Source: Comamonadaceae bacterium (lineage in GTDB: Bacteria > Pseudomonadota > Gammaproteobacteria > Burkholderiales > Burkholderiaceae_C). From it: a stretch of DNA of 5,350 nt. Positions 1-5,350 of this stretch are shown here, in pieces. The notes beneath the pieces are model-generated. The model was not told the origin of the DNA, did no database searches, and was given only the letters and a program-made list of their open reading frames with translations. Location of the stretch: contig CANGMW010000189.1 in NCBI GenBank assembly GCA_947454695.1, positions 1-5,350 of the forward strand, read 5' to 3'. The position numbers were made by a program, and so were the translations under genes. Position 1 is the stretch's first letter. Each line of letters opens with the position of its first letter.

Positions 1-94
1 AAACTTATTCTTCATCACTTGGCTTTATCACGAGGTCTTATCGAGCATTGTCGCTAATTCACCATCTGTGCCCGCACCGGCATCAAACCTCTAA
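1..94 (+). other. possible 3' tail of an upstream gene; frame unresolved
   Basis: All three forward frames are open at the left edge, so this could be the end of a gene that begins outside the window. One frame runs to a TAA at 92-94 and reads as a hydrophobic stretch followed by a Pro/Ala-rich tail ending VPAPASNL. Another runs to a TAA at 55-57 and ends in GLIEHCR. Both look protein-like, and thirty residues or fewer are too little to name a family. The third frame continues into the sulfotransferase-like gene, but its residues before position 240 do not resemble that family. A real gene tail here is an inference; AT-rich noncoding DNA explains it about as well. Confidence 0.2.
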
Positions 95-144
95 CCGCAT
101 CGTCATGTCGCAGCCTCTGTATGGACTTCAGCTTTGCGTTCAGC

Positions 145-174
145 TTGTTCGATTGCGTCTTTCGTGTGTAGGAT
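145..174 (+). promoter_or_regulatory. weak sigma-70-like promoter candidate for the sulfotransferase-like gene
   Basis: TTGTTC at 145-150 (3 of 6 matches to the -35 consensus) is followed after 18 bases by TAGGAT at 169-174 (4 of 6 matches to the -10 consensus). This would start transcription near 181, about 60 bases before the proposed ATG and right on the palindrome at 180-194. The match is poor, and AT-rich DNA produces such pairs by chance. It is listed only because it is the best candidate in the 145-base stretch upstream of the gene. Confidence 0.2.
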
Positions 175-179
175 TGCAG

Positions 180-194
180 ACGAAAACTTTTCGT
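180..194. repeat. 15-base inverted repeat upstream of the sulfotransferase-like gene
   Basis: ACGAAAACTTTTCGT has two perfect 7-base arms around a single central C at 187. It lies 45 bases upstream of the proposed start codon and just downstream of the best -10 candidate. That is a position where a repressor site would act. The symmetry is seen directly; a role as an operator is inferred, and no known binding motif is recognised. A nearby direct repeat, TTCAGCTT at 127-134 and 139-146, is shorter and probably incidental. Confidence 0.45.
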
Positions 195-239
195 ACATCA
201 GAAATTTCTCATTTTCTTGAAACACGCATCCCAAAAACA

Positions 240-1250
240 ATGAAAAAAGTTTGGCTTCATATTGGCACCCATAAAACGGGAACCACCACTTTGCAAAAAT
301 TCTTTTTCAAAAACAGAGAGGTTTTATTGCAAAGAGGCCTCTATTACCCCACCGAGGGGTCTTATTTTTTCCAAGAAGGGAAAAACCACAGTCTGCTGGC
401 ACACGCCCTCAGAAGTGAGCGCCCTGAATTTCTCCCAGACAACTTAACCTTCACTTTAGAAGGGTGCGTGAACGATATTCAGGCCGACATTAGAAAAAGT
501 GACGCTCCTGAAATTGTGATTTCTTCTGAGCATTTTTCTTTCAATTCGTCCAAGGAAGAAGTAGAGCGCCTTAAAAATGTTTTTGATCCAATCGCCAGCG
601 AAGTCCATGTCATTCTTTACCTCAGAAGGCAAGACCATCGAATTGAGTCTGGTTACAGTCAGATGATCAAGAGAGGGTATCGAGTTGCGCCTTTTGAATC
701 GTTCATTCAATGGATGCTGAATGCCCCAGATCAAAGCTTGGATTATGAGAAGAAAGTCAAATTATTTGCGGATGTATTCGGTGCAAAAAATGTGACCGTT
801 CGAATTTTCGAAAAGTCTCAAATTCATCCTCAGGGTCTGATCTGTGACTTCATGAATATTCTTGGGATATCCCAACTCACCGAATTCAAGCAAGTGCAGG
901 ATGCAAACATTTCCCCTTCAACGGAAGTTCTTGAAATTCTGCGCTACGTGAATTCTTTTTATCCCAACGTGCATTCACGCAAATTATTTGCGCAATTGTT
1001 CGAGAATTTGACGTTGGATGGGCTGGACCAAACGCGTTATTCGCTGTACAGCGAAGCATTACGCGAAAAAACCCTGGGGAATTATCGGGACTCCAATGAA
1101 CGGTTGGCGCGCAATTTTCTAAATCGACCAGACGGTCGGCTTTTTCACGACAGCGAAAACCCCAACACACCGATCTACCCCGGCCTGTCCGGCAAAGCCC
1201 TCACTTGGGCCTTGTCCCAAATTATTTTGCGGCAAGCGCAGCACTCGTAA
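240..1250 (+). CDS. sulfotransferase-like protein (PAPS-dependent family)
   Basis: This is a 336-residue soluble protein with no signal peptide or membrane segment evident. The N-terminus carries HIGTHKTGTTTLQ (residues 7-19), which matches the 5'-phosphosulfate-binding loop of PAPS sulfotransferases. Residues 94-98 (ISSEH) follow a predicted strand, as in this family. YLRRQDHRIESGYSQ (127-141) matches the 3'-phosphate-binding element, with R129/R130, S137 and Y139 as the likely contacts. The C-terminal NERLARNFLNRPDGRLF (286-302) resembles the closing motif of bacterial members encoded in polysaccharide loci. The family role is transfer of sulfate from PAPS to a sugar, lipid or protein; the acceptor cannot be told here. 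The ATG at 240 is preferred because the 64 residues added by the upstream TTG at 48 (or 19 fewer from the ATG at 105) do not look like protein and the P-loop normally sits at the N-terminus. No clear Shine-Dalgarno is visible. Sampled lines between 240 and 960 run 38-50% GC, mostly near 40%, well below the neighbours, which suggests transfer. Confidence 0.75.
   Translation: MKKVWLHIGTHKTGTTTLQKFFFKNREVLLQRGLYYPTEGSYFFQEGKNHSLLAHALRSERPEFLPDNLTFTLEGCVNDIQADIRKSDAPEIVISSEHFSFNSSKEEVERLKNVFDPIASEVHVILYLRRQDHRIESGYSQMIKRGYRVAPFESFIQWMLNAPDQSLDYEKKVKLFADVFGAKNVTVRIFEKSQIHPQGLICDFMNILGISQLTEFKQVQDANISPSTEVLEILRYVNSFYPNVHSRKLFAQLFENLTLDGLDQTRYSLYSEALREKTLGNYRDSNERLARNFLNRPDGRLFHDSENPNTPIYPGLSGKALTWALSQIILRQAQHS
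1040..1055. repeat. perfect 16-base palindrome inside the sulfotransferase-like gene
   Basis: TTCGCTGTACAGCGAA is fully self-complementary without a spacer. It is separated by one base from a second, 8-base palindrome, AACGCGTT (1031-1038). Both fall in the coding region, over the codons for T-R-Y-S-L-Y-S-E. A given 16-base perfect palindrome is expected about 0.08 times in a random sequence of this length. A function is not established. Confidence 0.5.
1124..1145 (+). terminator. terminator-like hairpin plus T-run within the coding region
   Basis: CGACC (1125-1129) pairs with GGTCG (1134-1138) around the loop AGAC. The stem can add one T-G wobble pair (1124/1139), and GCTTTTT follows at 1139-1145. 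The shape is that of an intrinsic terminator reading rightward, but it lies about 105 bases before the stop codon of the sulfotransferase-like gene. The stem is encoded by the R-P-D-G-R codons of a family motif and the T-run by L-F, so coincidence is the leading explanation. Read leftward, the hairpin is followed only by ATTT and would be a poor terminator for the lysR transcript. Confidence 0.2.
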
Positions 1251-1253
1251 AAA

Positions 1254-2198
1254 TCAGGCCGGTAGCAAGCTGCTCACCGCAGCCGCGTGTCGCAGCCATG
1301 CCGCATCCTTGGCGAGGGTGAGGGCTGCTTCAAGGGGACGGGACATGCGATCGGTGTCCATCCACATGAATCCTATCGGCGTGTTGACCGACGGGTCTTT
1401 CAAGGCTTGCGCCTGCAATTCGCTATGCGATTGCACAACACCCACCAAGGCCCCCGGCATGACGGCGCACAACGAACCGCCTATGGCGCTCATGGCCAGA
1501 CTCAGGATCGAGTTGGTTTGCAACACCGGGCGCACGCTGACACCGGCTTGATCAAATGCGGCGTCCACAATGTGCCGGCTGTGCATTTCCGGGGTCAGCA
1601 GGCACAGCGGCAAGTCAGCGGCTTCTTTCCAGGTGATGGGCGGGCCGAACTGCAAGCCTTGCTTGCCCGGACTTGGCGCTTGGCGCACCAGAAAATAATG
1701 CTCGGTGTACTGCGCCATCGTACGCAAGGCTTTGGCGCTAGCGCGCACGCGGTCGGTAAAGCCCAGCCCCAAGTCCAGGGTGAGGTTGTCCAGCCCCGCC
1801 TCAATGTCCTGCGAGCTCATGGAGCGCACCACCGGCGCGATACCCGGATGCAAGGCATGCAGGCGTGCGGCAAAGCGGGCGGCAATCGGTTCGGCCGAGG
1901 GCACCACGCCCAGCGTCAGCTTGCCCAGTGGTCGCCCGCTGGTGGGGCTGAAGTCCTGCTTGAGCAAGTCCTCTTCGTGCAGCATGCGCCGCGCGCTTTC
2001 CAGCAGGCGCTGGCCTTCGGGCGTGAAGCCTGCAAAAGTGGGACTGCGCTTGACGATGGGCCAGCCGATTTCTGCTTCTAGCGCCCGCAAGGCATTGGAC
2101 AGCGCCGGCTGCGTGACATGACAGGCCGCCGCCGCGCGGGCAAAGTGCTTGTGCTCGTCCAGAGCCACCAGATAGCGCATAGAGACGAGCAGGTTCAT
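1254..2198 (-). CDS. LysR-type transcriptional regulator
   Basis: This is a 314-residue DNA-binding regulator, close to the usual LysR length of about 300. Residues 1-60 form the winged helix-turn-helix, with the hallmark run HFARAAAACHVTQPALSNALRALE (19-42) and the wing around RSPTFAGFTPEG (51-62). The linker helix follows to about 90. LGKLTLGVVPSAEPIAARF (91-109) opens the periplasmic-binding-protein-like effector domain, which runs to the C-terminus. The ATG at 2198 is chosen because the LysR fold begins immediately there. The open frame extends 96 codons further upstream, but only as an antisense-style, Arg-rich shadow over the end of mrp. The gene lies 11 bases after the mrp stop on the same strand, so it is probably translated from the mrp transcript. 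Its effector and targets are unknown, and LysR members usually regulate a divergent neighbour, which this one lacks. The overall style recalls regulators found near formate dehydrogenase genes in Burkholderiales; that is memory-based and weak. Confidence 0.93.
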   Translation of the reverse strand: MNLLVSMRYLVALDEHKHFARAAAACHVTQPALSNALRALEAEIGWPIVKRSPTFAGFTPEGQRLLESARRMLHEEDLLKQDFSPTSGRPLGKLTLGVVPSAEPIAARFAARLHALHPGIAPVVRSMSSQDIEAGLDNLTLDLGLGFTDRVRASAKALRTMAQYTEHYFLVRQAPSPGKQGLQFGPPITWKEAADLPLCLLTPEMHSRHIVDAAFDQAGVSVRPVLQTNSILSLAMSAIGGSLCAVMPGALVGVVQSHSELQAQALKDPSVNTPIGFMWMDTDRMSRPLEAALTLAKDAAWLRHAAAVSSLLPA

Positions 2199-2207
2199 GG
2201 CGCAGCG

Positions 2208-2211
2208 CCTC
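2208..2211 (-). promoter_or_regulatory. ribosome binding site of the LysR gene, overlapping the mrp stop
   Basis: On the minus strand GAGG lies 9 bases before the ATG at 2198 and shares bases with the mrp TGA stop (2210-2212). It is the only purine-rich match at a workable distance; an AAGGA further upstream is 18 bases away. The overlap points to translational coupling between mrp and the regulator. Confidence 0.5.
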
Positions 2212-3301
2212 AGGTGTCCTTGGAGATTTTGATGCTGGGGAACTTGGAAGAAAAGTCCTTGTTCTTGGCGGCAATCGTGACGGCCACTTGCCGCGCCAGC
2301 GACTTGTACAACTGTGCCACCTCGCTGTCGGCATCGGCCACCACGGTGGGTTTGCCGCTGTCGGCTTGCAGGCGGATGTTCATGTCCAGGGGCAAAGCGC
2401 CCAGGTAGTCCATGCCGTACTCTGCCGCCATTTTTTTGCCGCCGTCGGCGCCAAAGATGTGTTCGATATGACCGCATTGGCTGCACACGTGCACCGCCAT
2501 GTTTTCCACAATACCCAGAATCGGCACGCCGACTTTCTCGAACATCTTGATGCCTTTTTTGGCATCCAACAACGCGATGTCCTGCGGCGTGGTGACGATG
2601 ACCGCACCGGTCATGGGCACGCGCTGTGACAGGGTGAGTTGAATGTCGCCGGTCCCCGGGGGCATGTCCACGATCAGGTAGTCCAGATCTTTCCAGTTGG
2701 TCTGGCGCAGCAGCTGCTCCAGGGCCTGGGTGGCCATCGGGCCACGCCAGATCATGGCTTCGTCCTGCGCAATCAGGAAACCGATGGACATGATCTGCAC
2801 GCCGTAATTTTCCAGCGGGTCCATGGTCGTGCCGTCATCGCTTTCAGGGCGACCATCGGCACCCATCATCATCGGGATGCTGGGGCCGTAAATGTCGGCA
2901 TCCAAAATGCCCACCGCCGCCCCTTCGGCCGCCAAGGCCAACGCCAGGTTAACGGCCGTGGTGCTCTTGCCCACGCCGCCCTTGCCCGAGGCCACGGCCA
3001 CAATGTTTTTCACGCGGGGCAACAGGGCCACGCCGCGCTGCACCGCATGCGCCACGATATTCATGGTGAGGTTGACCGAGACATTGCCCACACCGGGCAA
3101 GGCCTTGACCGCAGCAATCAGGGTTTTGCGAAACGCCGGCATCTGGCTCTTGGCCGGGTAGCCCAATTCCACCTCAAAGGACACATCGCCGTCATGGATG
3201 CTGATGTTTTTGATGGCTTTGCCGGAGGCGAAATCGCGCCCGGTGTTGGGGTCGACCACGCCCTTGAGGGCGTCCAACAAGACCAGTTCTGTCAATGCCA
3301 T
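2210..3301 (-). CDS. apbC: iron-sulfur cluster carrier protein, Mrp/ApbC family P-loop ATPase
   Basis: This 363-residue cytoplasmic ATPase of the Mrp/ApbC/NBP35 family binds an Fe-S cluster and passes it to apoproteins. Residues 1-80 are the MIP18/DUF59-type domain, including the VVDPNTGRD element (15-23). The deviant Walker A, GKGGVGKST (106-114), carries the signature lysine K107 as well as K112. DADIYGPS (134-141) is the switch I region, and LIVDMPPGTGD (209-219) is the Walker B/switch II motif typical of Mrp. The paired cysteines C273 and C276 (CSQC) are the cluster ligands at the dimer interface. Length matches E. coli Mrp/ApbC (about 370), and no key residue is missing. The ATG at 3301 has a good AGGAG seven bases upstream. 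It diverges from metG, as in many proteobacteria, and is followed at 11 bases by the LysR gene. The family also appears under the symbol mrp. Confidence 0.97.
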   Translation of the reverse strand: MALTELVLLDALKGVVDPNTGRDFASGKAIKNISIHDGDVSFEVELGYPAKSQMPAFRKTLIAAVKALPGVGNVSVNLTMNIVAHAVQRGVALLPRVKNIVAVASGKGGVGKSTTAVNLALALAAEGAAVGILDADIYGPSIPMMMGADGRPESDDGTTMDPLENYGVQIMSIGFLIAQDEAMIWRGPMATQALEQLLRQTNWKDLDYLIVDMPPGTGDIQLTLSQRVPMTGAVIVTTPQDIALLDAKKGIKMFEKVGVPILGIVENMAVHVCSQCGHIEHIFGADGGKKMAAEYGMDYLGALPLDMNIRLQADSGKPTVVADADSEVAQLYKSLARQVAVTIAAKNKDFSSKFPSIKISKDT

Positions 3302-3308
3302 GCAATTT

Positions 3309-3313
3309 CTCCT
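3309..3313 (-). promoter_or_regulatory. ribosome binding site of mrp/apbC
   Basis: AGGAG on the minus strand lies 7 bases before the ATG at 3301. It is a strong Shine-Dalgarno match and fixes the start of the gene. Confidence 0.8.
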
Positions 3314-3349
3314 GTAGATGTGCCTAGTCTATCCAAGCCGACATTGACC

Positions 3350-3365
3350 TTGCCGAGTCCGGCAA
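3350..3365. repeat. perfect hairpin repeat in the mrp/metG intergenic region
   Basis: TTGCCG and CGGCAA form perfect 6-base arms around the tetraloop AGTC. The site lies about 50 bases upstream of the mrp start and 80 upstream of metG. It could be an operator or a leader hairpin, depending on where transcription begins; no known binding motif is recognised. Confidence 0.45.
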
Positions 3366-3370
3366 ATTCA

Positions 3371-3395
3371 CCCCCGCTGCGCCACAGCGCCGGGG
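3371..3395. repeat. GC-rich bulged hairpin in the mrp/metG intergenic region
   Basis: CCCC (3371-3374) pairs with GGGG (3392-3395), and CGCTG (3375-3379) pairs with CAGCG (3385-3389). This gives nine base pairs with a two-base CC bulge at 3390-3391 and the loop CGCCA. No T-run follows on either strand, so it is not an intrinsic terminator. It sits just five bases after the first hairpin. Confidence 0.45.
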
Positions 3396-3446
3396 ACAAG
3401 GGATAGGGAGACTAAAATTGCCCGTTCCTCTGAAAGCCCCGTCCCG

Positions 3447-5350
3447 ATGACCCGCCAACTTTTCGTCACCACCGCCCTGCCCTACGCCAACGGCAACTTT
3501 CACATCGGCCACATCATGGAGTACATCCAGGCCGACATCTGGGTGCGTTTCCAGCGCATGCAGGGCCATGCGGTCAATTTTGTCGGGGCGGACGACACCC
3601 ACGGCGCGCCCATCATGATCGCCGCTGAAAAAGCCGGCAAGACGCCCCAGCAGTTCGTGGCCGACATCGCGGCCGGACGTAAGCCCTACCTGGACGGCTT
3701 TCACATCAGCTTTGACAACTGGCACAGCACCGACGCGCCGGAGAATCACGAACTGGCCCGCCAGATTTACCTGGACCTGAAACAAACCGGCCTGATCGAG
3801 ACCCGCACGATCGAGCAGTTCTTCGACCCCGCGAAGAACATGTTCCTGCCGGACCGCTACATCAAAGGCGAGTGCCCCAAGTGCCATGCCAAGGACCAGT
3901 ACGGCGACAACTGCGAGGTGTGCGGCACCGTCTATGCGCCCACCGACCTGATCAACCCCTACTCCACCCTGTCGGGCGCGCGGCCGGAACTCAAAAGCTC
4001 CGAGCATTTTTTCTTCAAGCTCTCCGACCCGCGTTGCGTGGCCTTTCTGGAAAAGTGGACGCAAGACGGCAAGCTGCAGCCCGAAGTGGCCAACAAGATC
4101 AAAGAATGGTTTTCGGTGCGCACCAACCCGGATGGCTCCAAGAGCGAAGGTCTGGGCGACTGGGACATCTCGCGCGATGCGCCTTATTTCGGCATCGAGA
4201 TTCCAGACGCCCCGGGCAAGTATTTTTATGTGTGGCTGGATGCGCCGGTGGGCTACCTGGCTTCGCTGAAAAACCTGCTGGACAAGCGCGGTCAGAATTT
4301 CGAGGCTTACATGGCGCAAGCCGATCTGGAGCAGTACCACTTCATCGGCAAAGACATCGTCACCTTTCACACCTTGTTCTGGCCGGCGATGCTGCATTTC
4401 AGCGGCCGCAAGACGCCCAACAATATTTTTGTTCACGGCTTCCTCACGGTGAACAACGGCGAGAAGATGAGCAAGAGCCGCGGCACGGGCCTGGATCCGC
4501 TCAAGTACCTGAGTCTGGGCATGAACCCCGAATGGCTGCGCTACTACCTGGCTGCCAAACTCAGCGCCCGCAATGAAGACCTTGACTTCAACGCCGAAGA
4601 CTTCATGCTGCGCGTGAACAGCGACTTGATCGGCAAGTTTGTGAATATTGCCTCTCGGGCTGCCGGCTTTTTGACCAAGCGCTTTGAAGGTCAACTCACC
4701 CAACAATTCGGCGAACAGGGAACGGCCCTGCTGCAAGACATCCGTGCGGCCAGTGCCATGCTGGCCCAGTGTTATGAGCAGCGCGAGTTCAGCAAGGTCA
4801 CCCGTGAAGTGATGTTGCTGGCTGACAAGGTCAACGCCTACGTGGATCAGAACAAGCCGTGGGAACTGGCCAAAAACGAAGCCAACAACGAAGCCCTGCA
4901 CCAAGTTTGCTCAGTGCTCATTAATGCGTTTGTGCTGATCAGCCGCTACCTGGCCCCGGTACTGCCCGAGGTGGCCCAAGCGGTGCAAGCTTTCAGCGGT
5001 GCCGACCTGCAACGCTGGGACAACGCTGCGGCTGTGCAAAGCATTTCCACCTACCAGCACCTCATGCAACGCGTCACCCCCGAACAACTCGACGCGCTGT
5101 TCGAGCCGCCCGCCGTGGTGGAAGACAAACTCACGCCCGGCGGTGAAGACATCGCGTCCACCATCGGCATCGATGACTTTGCCAAGATCGATCTGCGCGT
5201 GGCCAAGATCGTCAACTGCGAGGCCGTGGAAGGCTCCACCAAGCTCTTGCGTCTCACGCTGGATGTGGGCGAAGGCAAGACGCGCAATGTGTTCAGCGGC
5301 ATCGCCAGCGTTTACAAGCCGCAAGACCTCGTGGGACGTCTCACGGTGAT
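3447..5350 (+). CDS. metG: methionyl-tRNA synthetase, C-terminus cut by window edge
   Basis: The class Ia synthetase that charges tRNA-Met, including the initiator, is open for 634 codons with no stop before the window ends. The N-terminus TALPYANGNFHIGH (9-22) contains the HIGH signature (19-22). The zinc knuckle has cysteines 143, 146, 156 and 159 in the four-cysteine spacing of E. coli MetRS. WDISRDAPYFG (239-249) and KYFYVWLDAP (258-267) build the methionine pocket region. KMSKS is at 340-344. The anticodon-binding helical domain follows to about 540, with W472 in the NKPWELAK context matching the anticodon-contacting tryptophan of E. coli. A Trbp111-like tRNA-binding domain begins near 573 (IGIDDFAKIDLRVAKIV) and breaks off after VGRLTV. 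By comparison with E. coli (677 residues), about 50 residues are missing. The ATG at 3447 gives the canonical start. Its Shine-Dalgarno is poor: only GAAAG, 10 bases upstream. Confidence 0.98.
   Translation, partial: MTRQLFVTTALPYANGNFHIGHIMEYIQADIWVRFQRMQGHAVNFVGADDTHGAPIMIAAEKAGKTPQQFVADIAAGRKPYLDGFHISFDNWHSTDAPENHELARQIYLDLKQTGLIETRTIEQFFDPAKNMFLPDRYIKGECPKCHAKDQYGDNCEVCGTVYAPTDLINPYSTLSGARPELKSSEHFFFKLSDPRCVAFLEKWTQDGKLQPEVANKIKEWFSVRTNPDGSKSEGLGDWDISRDAPYFGIEIPDAPGKYFYVWLDAPVGYLASLKNLLDKRGQNFEAYMAQADLEQYHFIGKDIVTFHTLFWPAMLHFSGRKTPNNIFVHGFLTVNNGEKMSKSRGTGLDPLKYLSLGMNPEWLRYYLAAKLSARNEDLDFNAEDFMLRVNSDLIGKFVNIASRAAGFLTKRFEGQLTQQFGEQGTALLQDIRAASAMLAQCYEQREFSKVTREVMLLADKVNAYVDQNKPWELAKNEANNEALHQVCSVLINAFVLISRYLAPVLPEVAQAVQAFSGADLQRWDNAAAVQSISTYQHLMQRVTPEQLDALFEPPAVVEDKLTPGGEDIASTIGIDDFAKIDLRVAKIVNCEAVEGSTKLLRLTLDVGEGKTRNVFSGIASVYKPQDLVGRLTV

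Larger units (their letters stand above)
3302..3446. promoter_or_regulatory. divergent mrp/metG intergenic region
   Basis: These 145 bases must hold promoters for both genes. Rightward, TAAAAT at 3413-3418 is a reasonable -10 box about 29 bases before the metG ATG, but no good -35 sits 16-18 bases upstream of it. Leftward, TAGACT (complement of 3326-3331) is a weak -10 candidate, also without a clear -35. A TTGACC at 3344-3349 resembles a -35 box but has no partner at standard spacing. Two hairpin-forming repeats occupy the middle. No T-box or SAM riboswitch architecture is recognisable in this length. Confidence 0.6.

Noticed and set aside
103..198. 31-residue minus-strand frame ending in a Glu/Ala-rich, helix-like run
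   Set aside because: The end (KDAIEQAERKAEVHTEAAT) looks protein-like, but there is no convincing ribosome site, the frame is very short, and it could equally be chance in AT-rich DNA.
48..239. N-terminal extension of the sulfotransferase-like protein from the TTG at 48 or the ATG at 105
   Set aside because: The added residues do not look like protein of this family, and the P-loop normally lies at the very N-terminus. The ATG at 240 gives MKKVWLHIGTHKTGTT directly.
1269..1283. GCTGC/GCAGC hairpin near the end of the LysR gene as its terminator
   Set aside because: The stem is inside the coding region and the nearest T-run on that strand is about 16 bases beyond it, too far for an intrinsic terminator.
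1287..2081. 264-codon open frame on the plus strand
   Set aside because: It is antisense to the LysR gene and has no recognisable motif.
2199..2486. N-terminal extension of the LysR frame by 96 codons
   Set aside because: The added residues are Arg/Gln/His-rich, overlap the end of mrp in another frame, and precede a textbook LysR N-terminus with its own ribosome site.
2639..3406. 255-codon open frame on the plus strand
   Set aside because: It is antisense to mrp/apbC; its His/Gln/Arg-rich translation has no family features.
3324..4904. 526-codon open frame on the minus strand
   Set aside because: It is wholly antisense to metG, whose product is unmistakable on the plus strand. Its His/Val/Gly-rich composition is typical of the complement of GC-rich coding DNA, and no domain is recognisable.
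4911..5324. 137-codon open frame on the minus strand
   Set aside because: It is antisense to the C-terminal part of metG and continues the same shadow pattern.
1..5350. New multi-gene defence, mobile or biosynthetic system
   Set aside because: Three of the four genes are familiar families in an ordinary arrangement. No transposase, integrase, CRISPR repeats, toxin-antitoxin pair or tRNA could be seen, and the one accessory gene has no partners inside the window.

Overview
The window holds three confidently identified genes and a fourth assigned to a fold family, in a high-GC chromosomal context. It fits a betaproteobacterium, probably Burkholderiales (Comamonadaceae-like). That placement is inferred from protein style and composition, not from a search. 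The divergent pair mrp/apbC and metG is a common arrangement in proteobacteria (E. coli has it too), and it anchors the right half as core genome.

Layout, left to right. Positions 1-239 are AT-rich with no convincing complete gene. They may hold the tail of an upstream gene, a weak promoter-like pair and a near-perfect palindrome. Positions 240-1250 (+) encode a 336-residue protein with the two nucleotide-binding motifs of PAPS-dependent sulfotransferases. Most of this gene is about 40% GC, against roughly 65% in the sampled housekeeping lines, so it looks like accessory or transferred DNA. Its last 240 bases or so are closer to the local norm. It meets a convergent LysR-type regulator (1254-2198, -) with only three bases between the stop codons. 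The regulator sits 11 bases downstream of mrp/apbC (2210-3301, -), an Fe-S cluster carrier P-loop ATPase, and the two are probably co-transcribed. A 145-base divergent intergenic region with two hairpins separates mrp from metG (3447 to the window end, +), the methionyl-tRNA synthetase. metG is open to the last base and is cut off within its C-terminal tRNA-binding domain. Because no stop codon falls inside the window, it is easily missed, and long antisense reading frames over it (3324-4904 and 4911-5324, -) can be mistaken for genes.

How they work together: mrp and metG are housekeeping functions (Fe-S assembly and protein synthesis) that share an intergenic region. The LysR regulator has no identifiable target in view. 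The sulfotransferase-like gene probably belongs to a surface-polysaccharide or similar accessory locus extending to the left. I found no CRISPR, tRNA, rRNA, insertion sequence or new multi-gene system. The most noteworthy items are the accessory sulfotransferase-like gene with its palindromes and composition step, and the tight mrp-lysR coupling.
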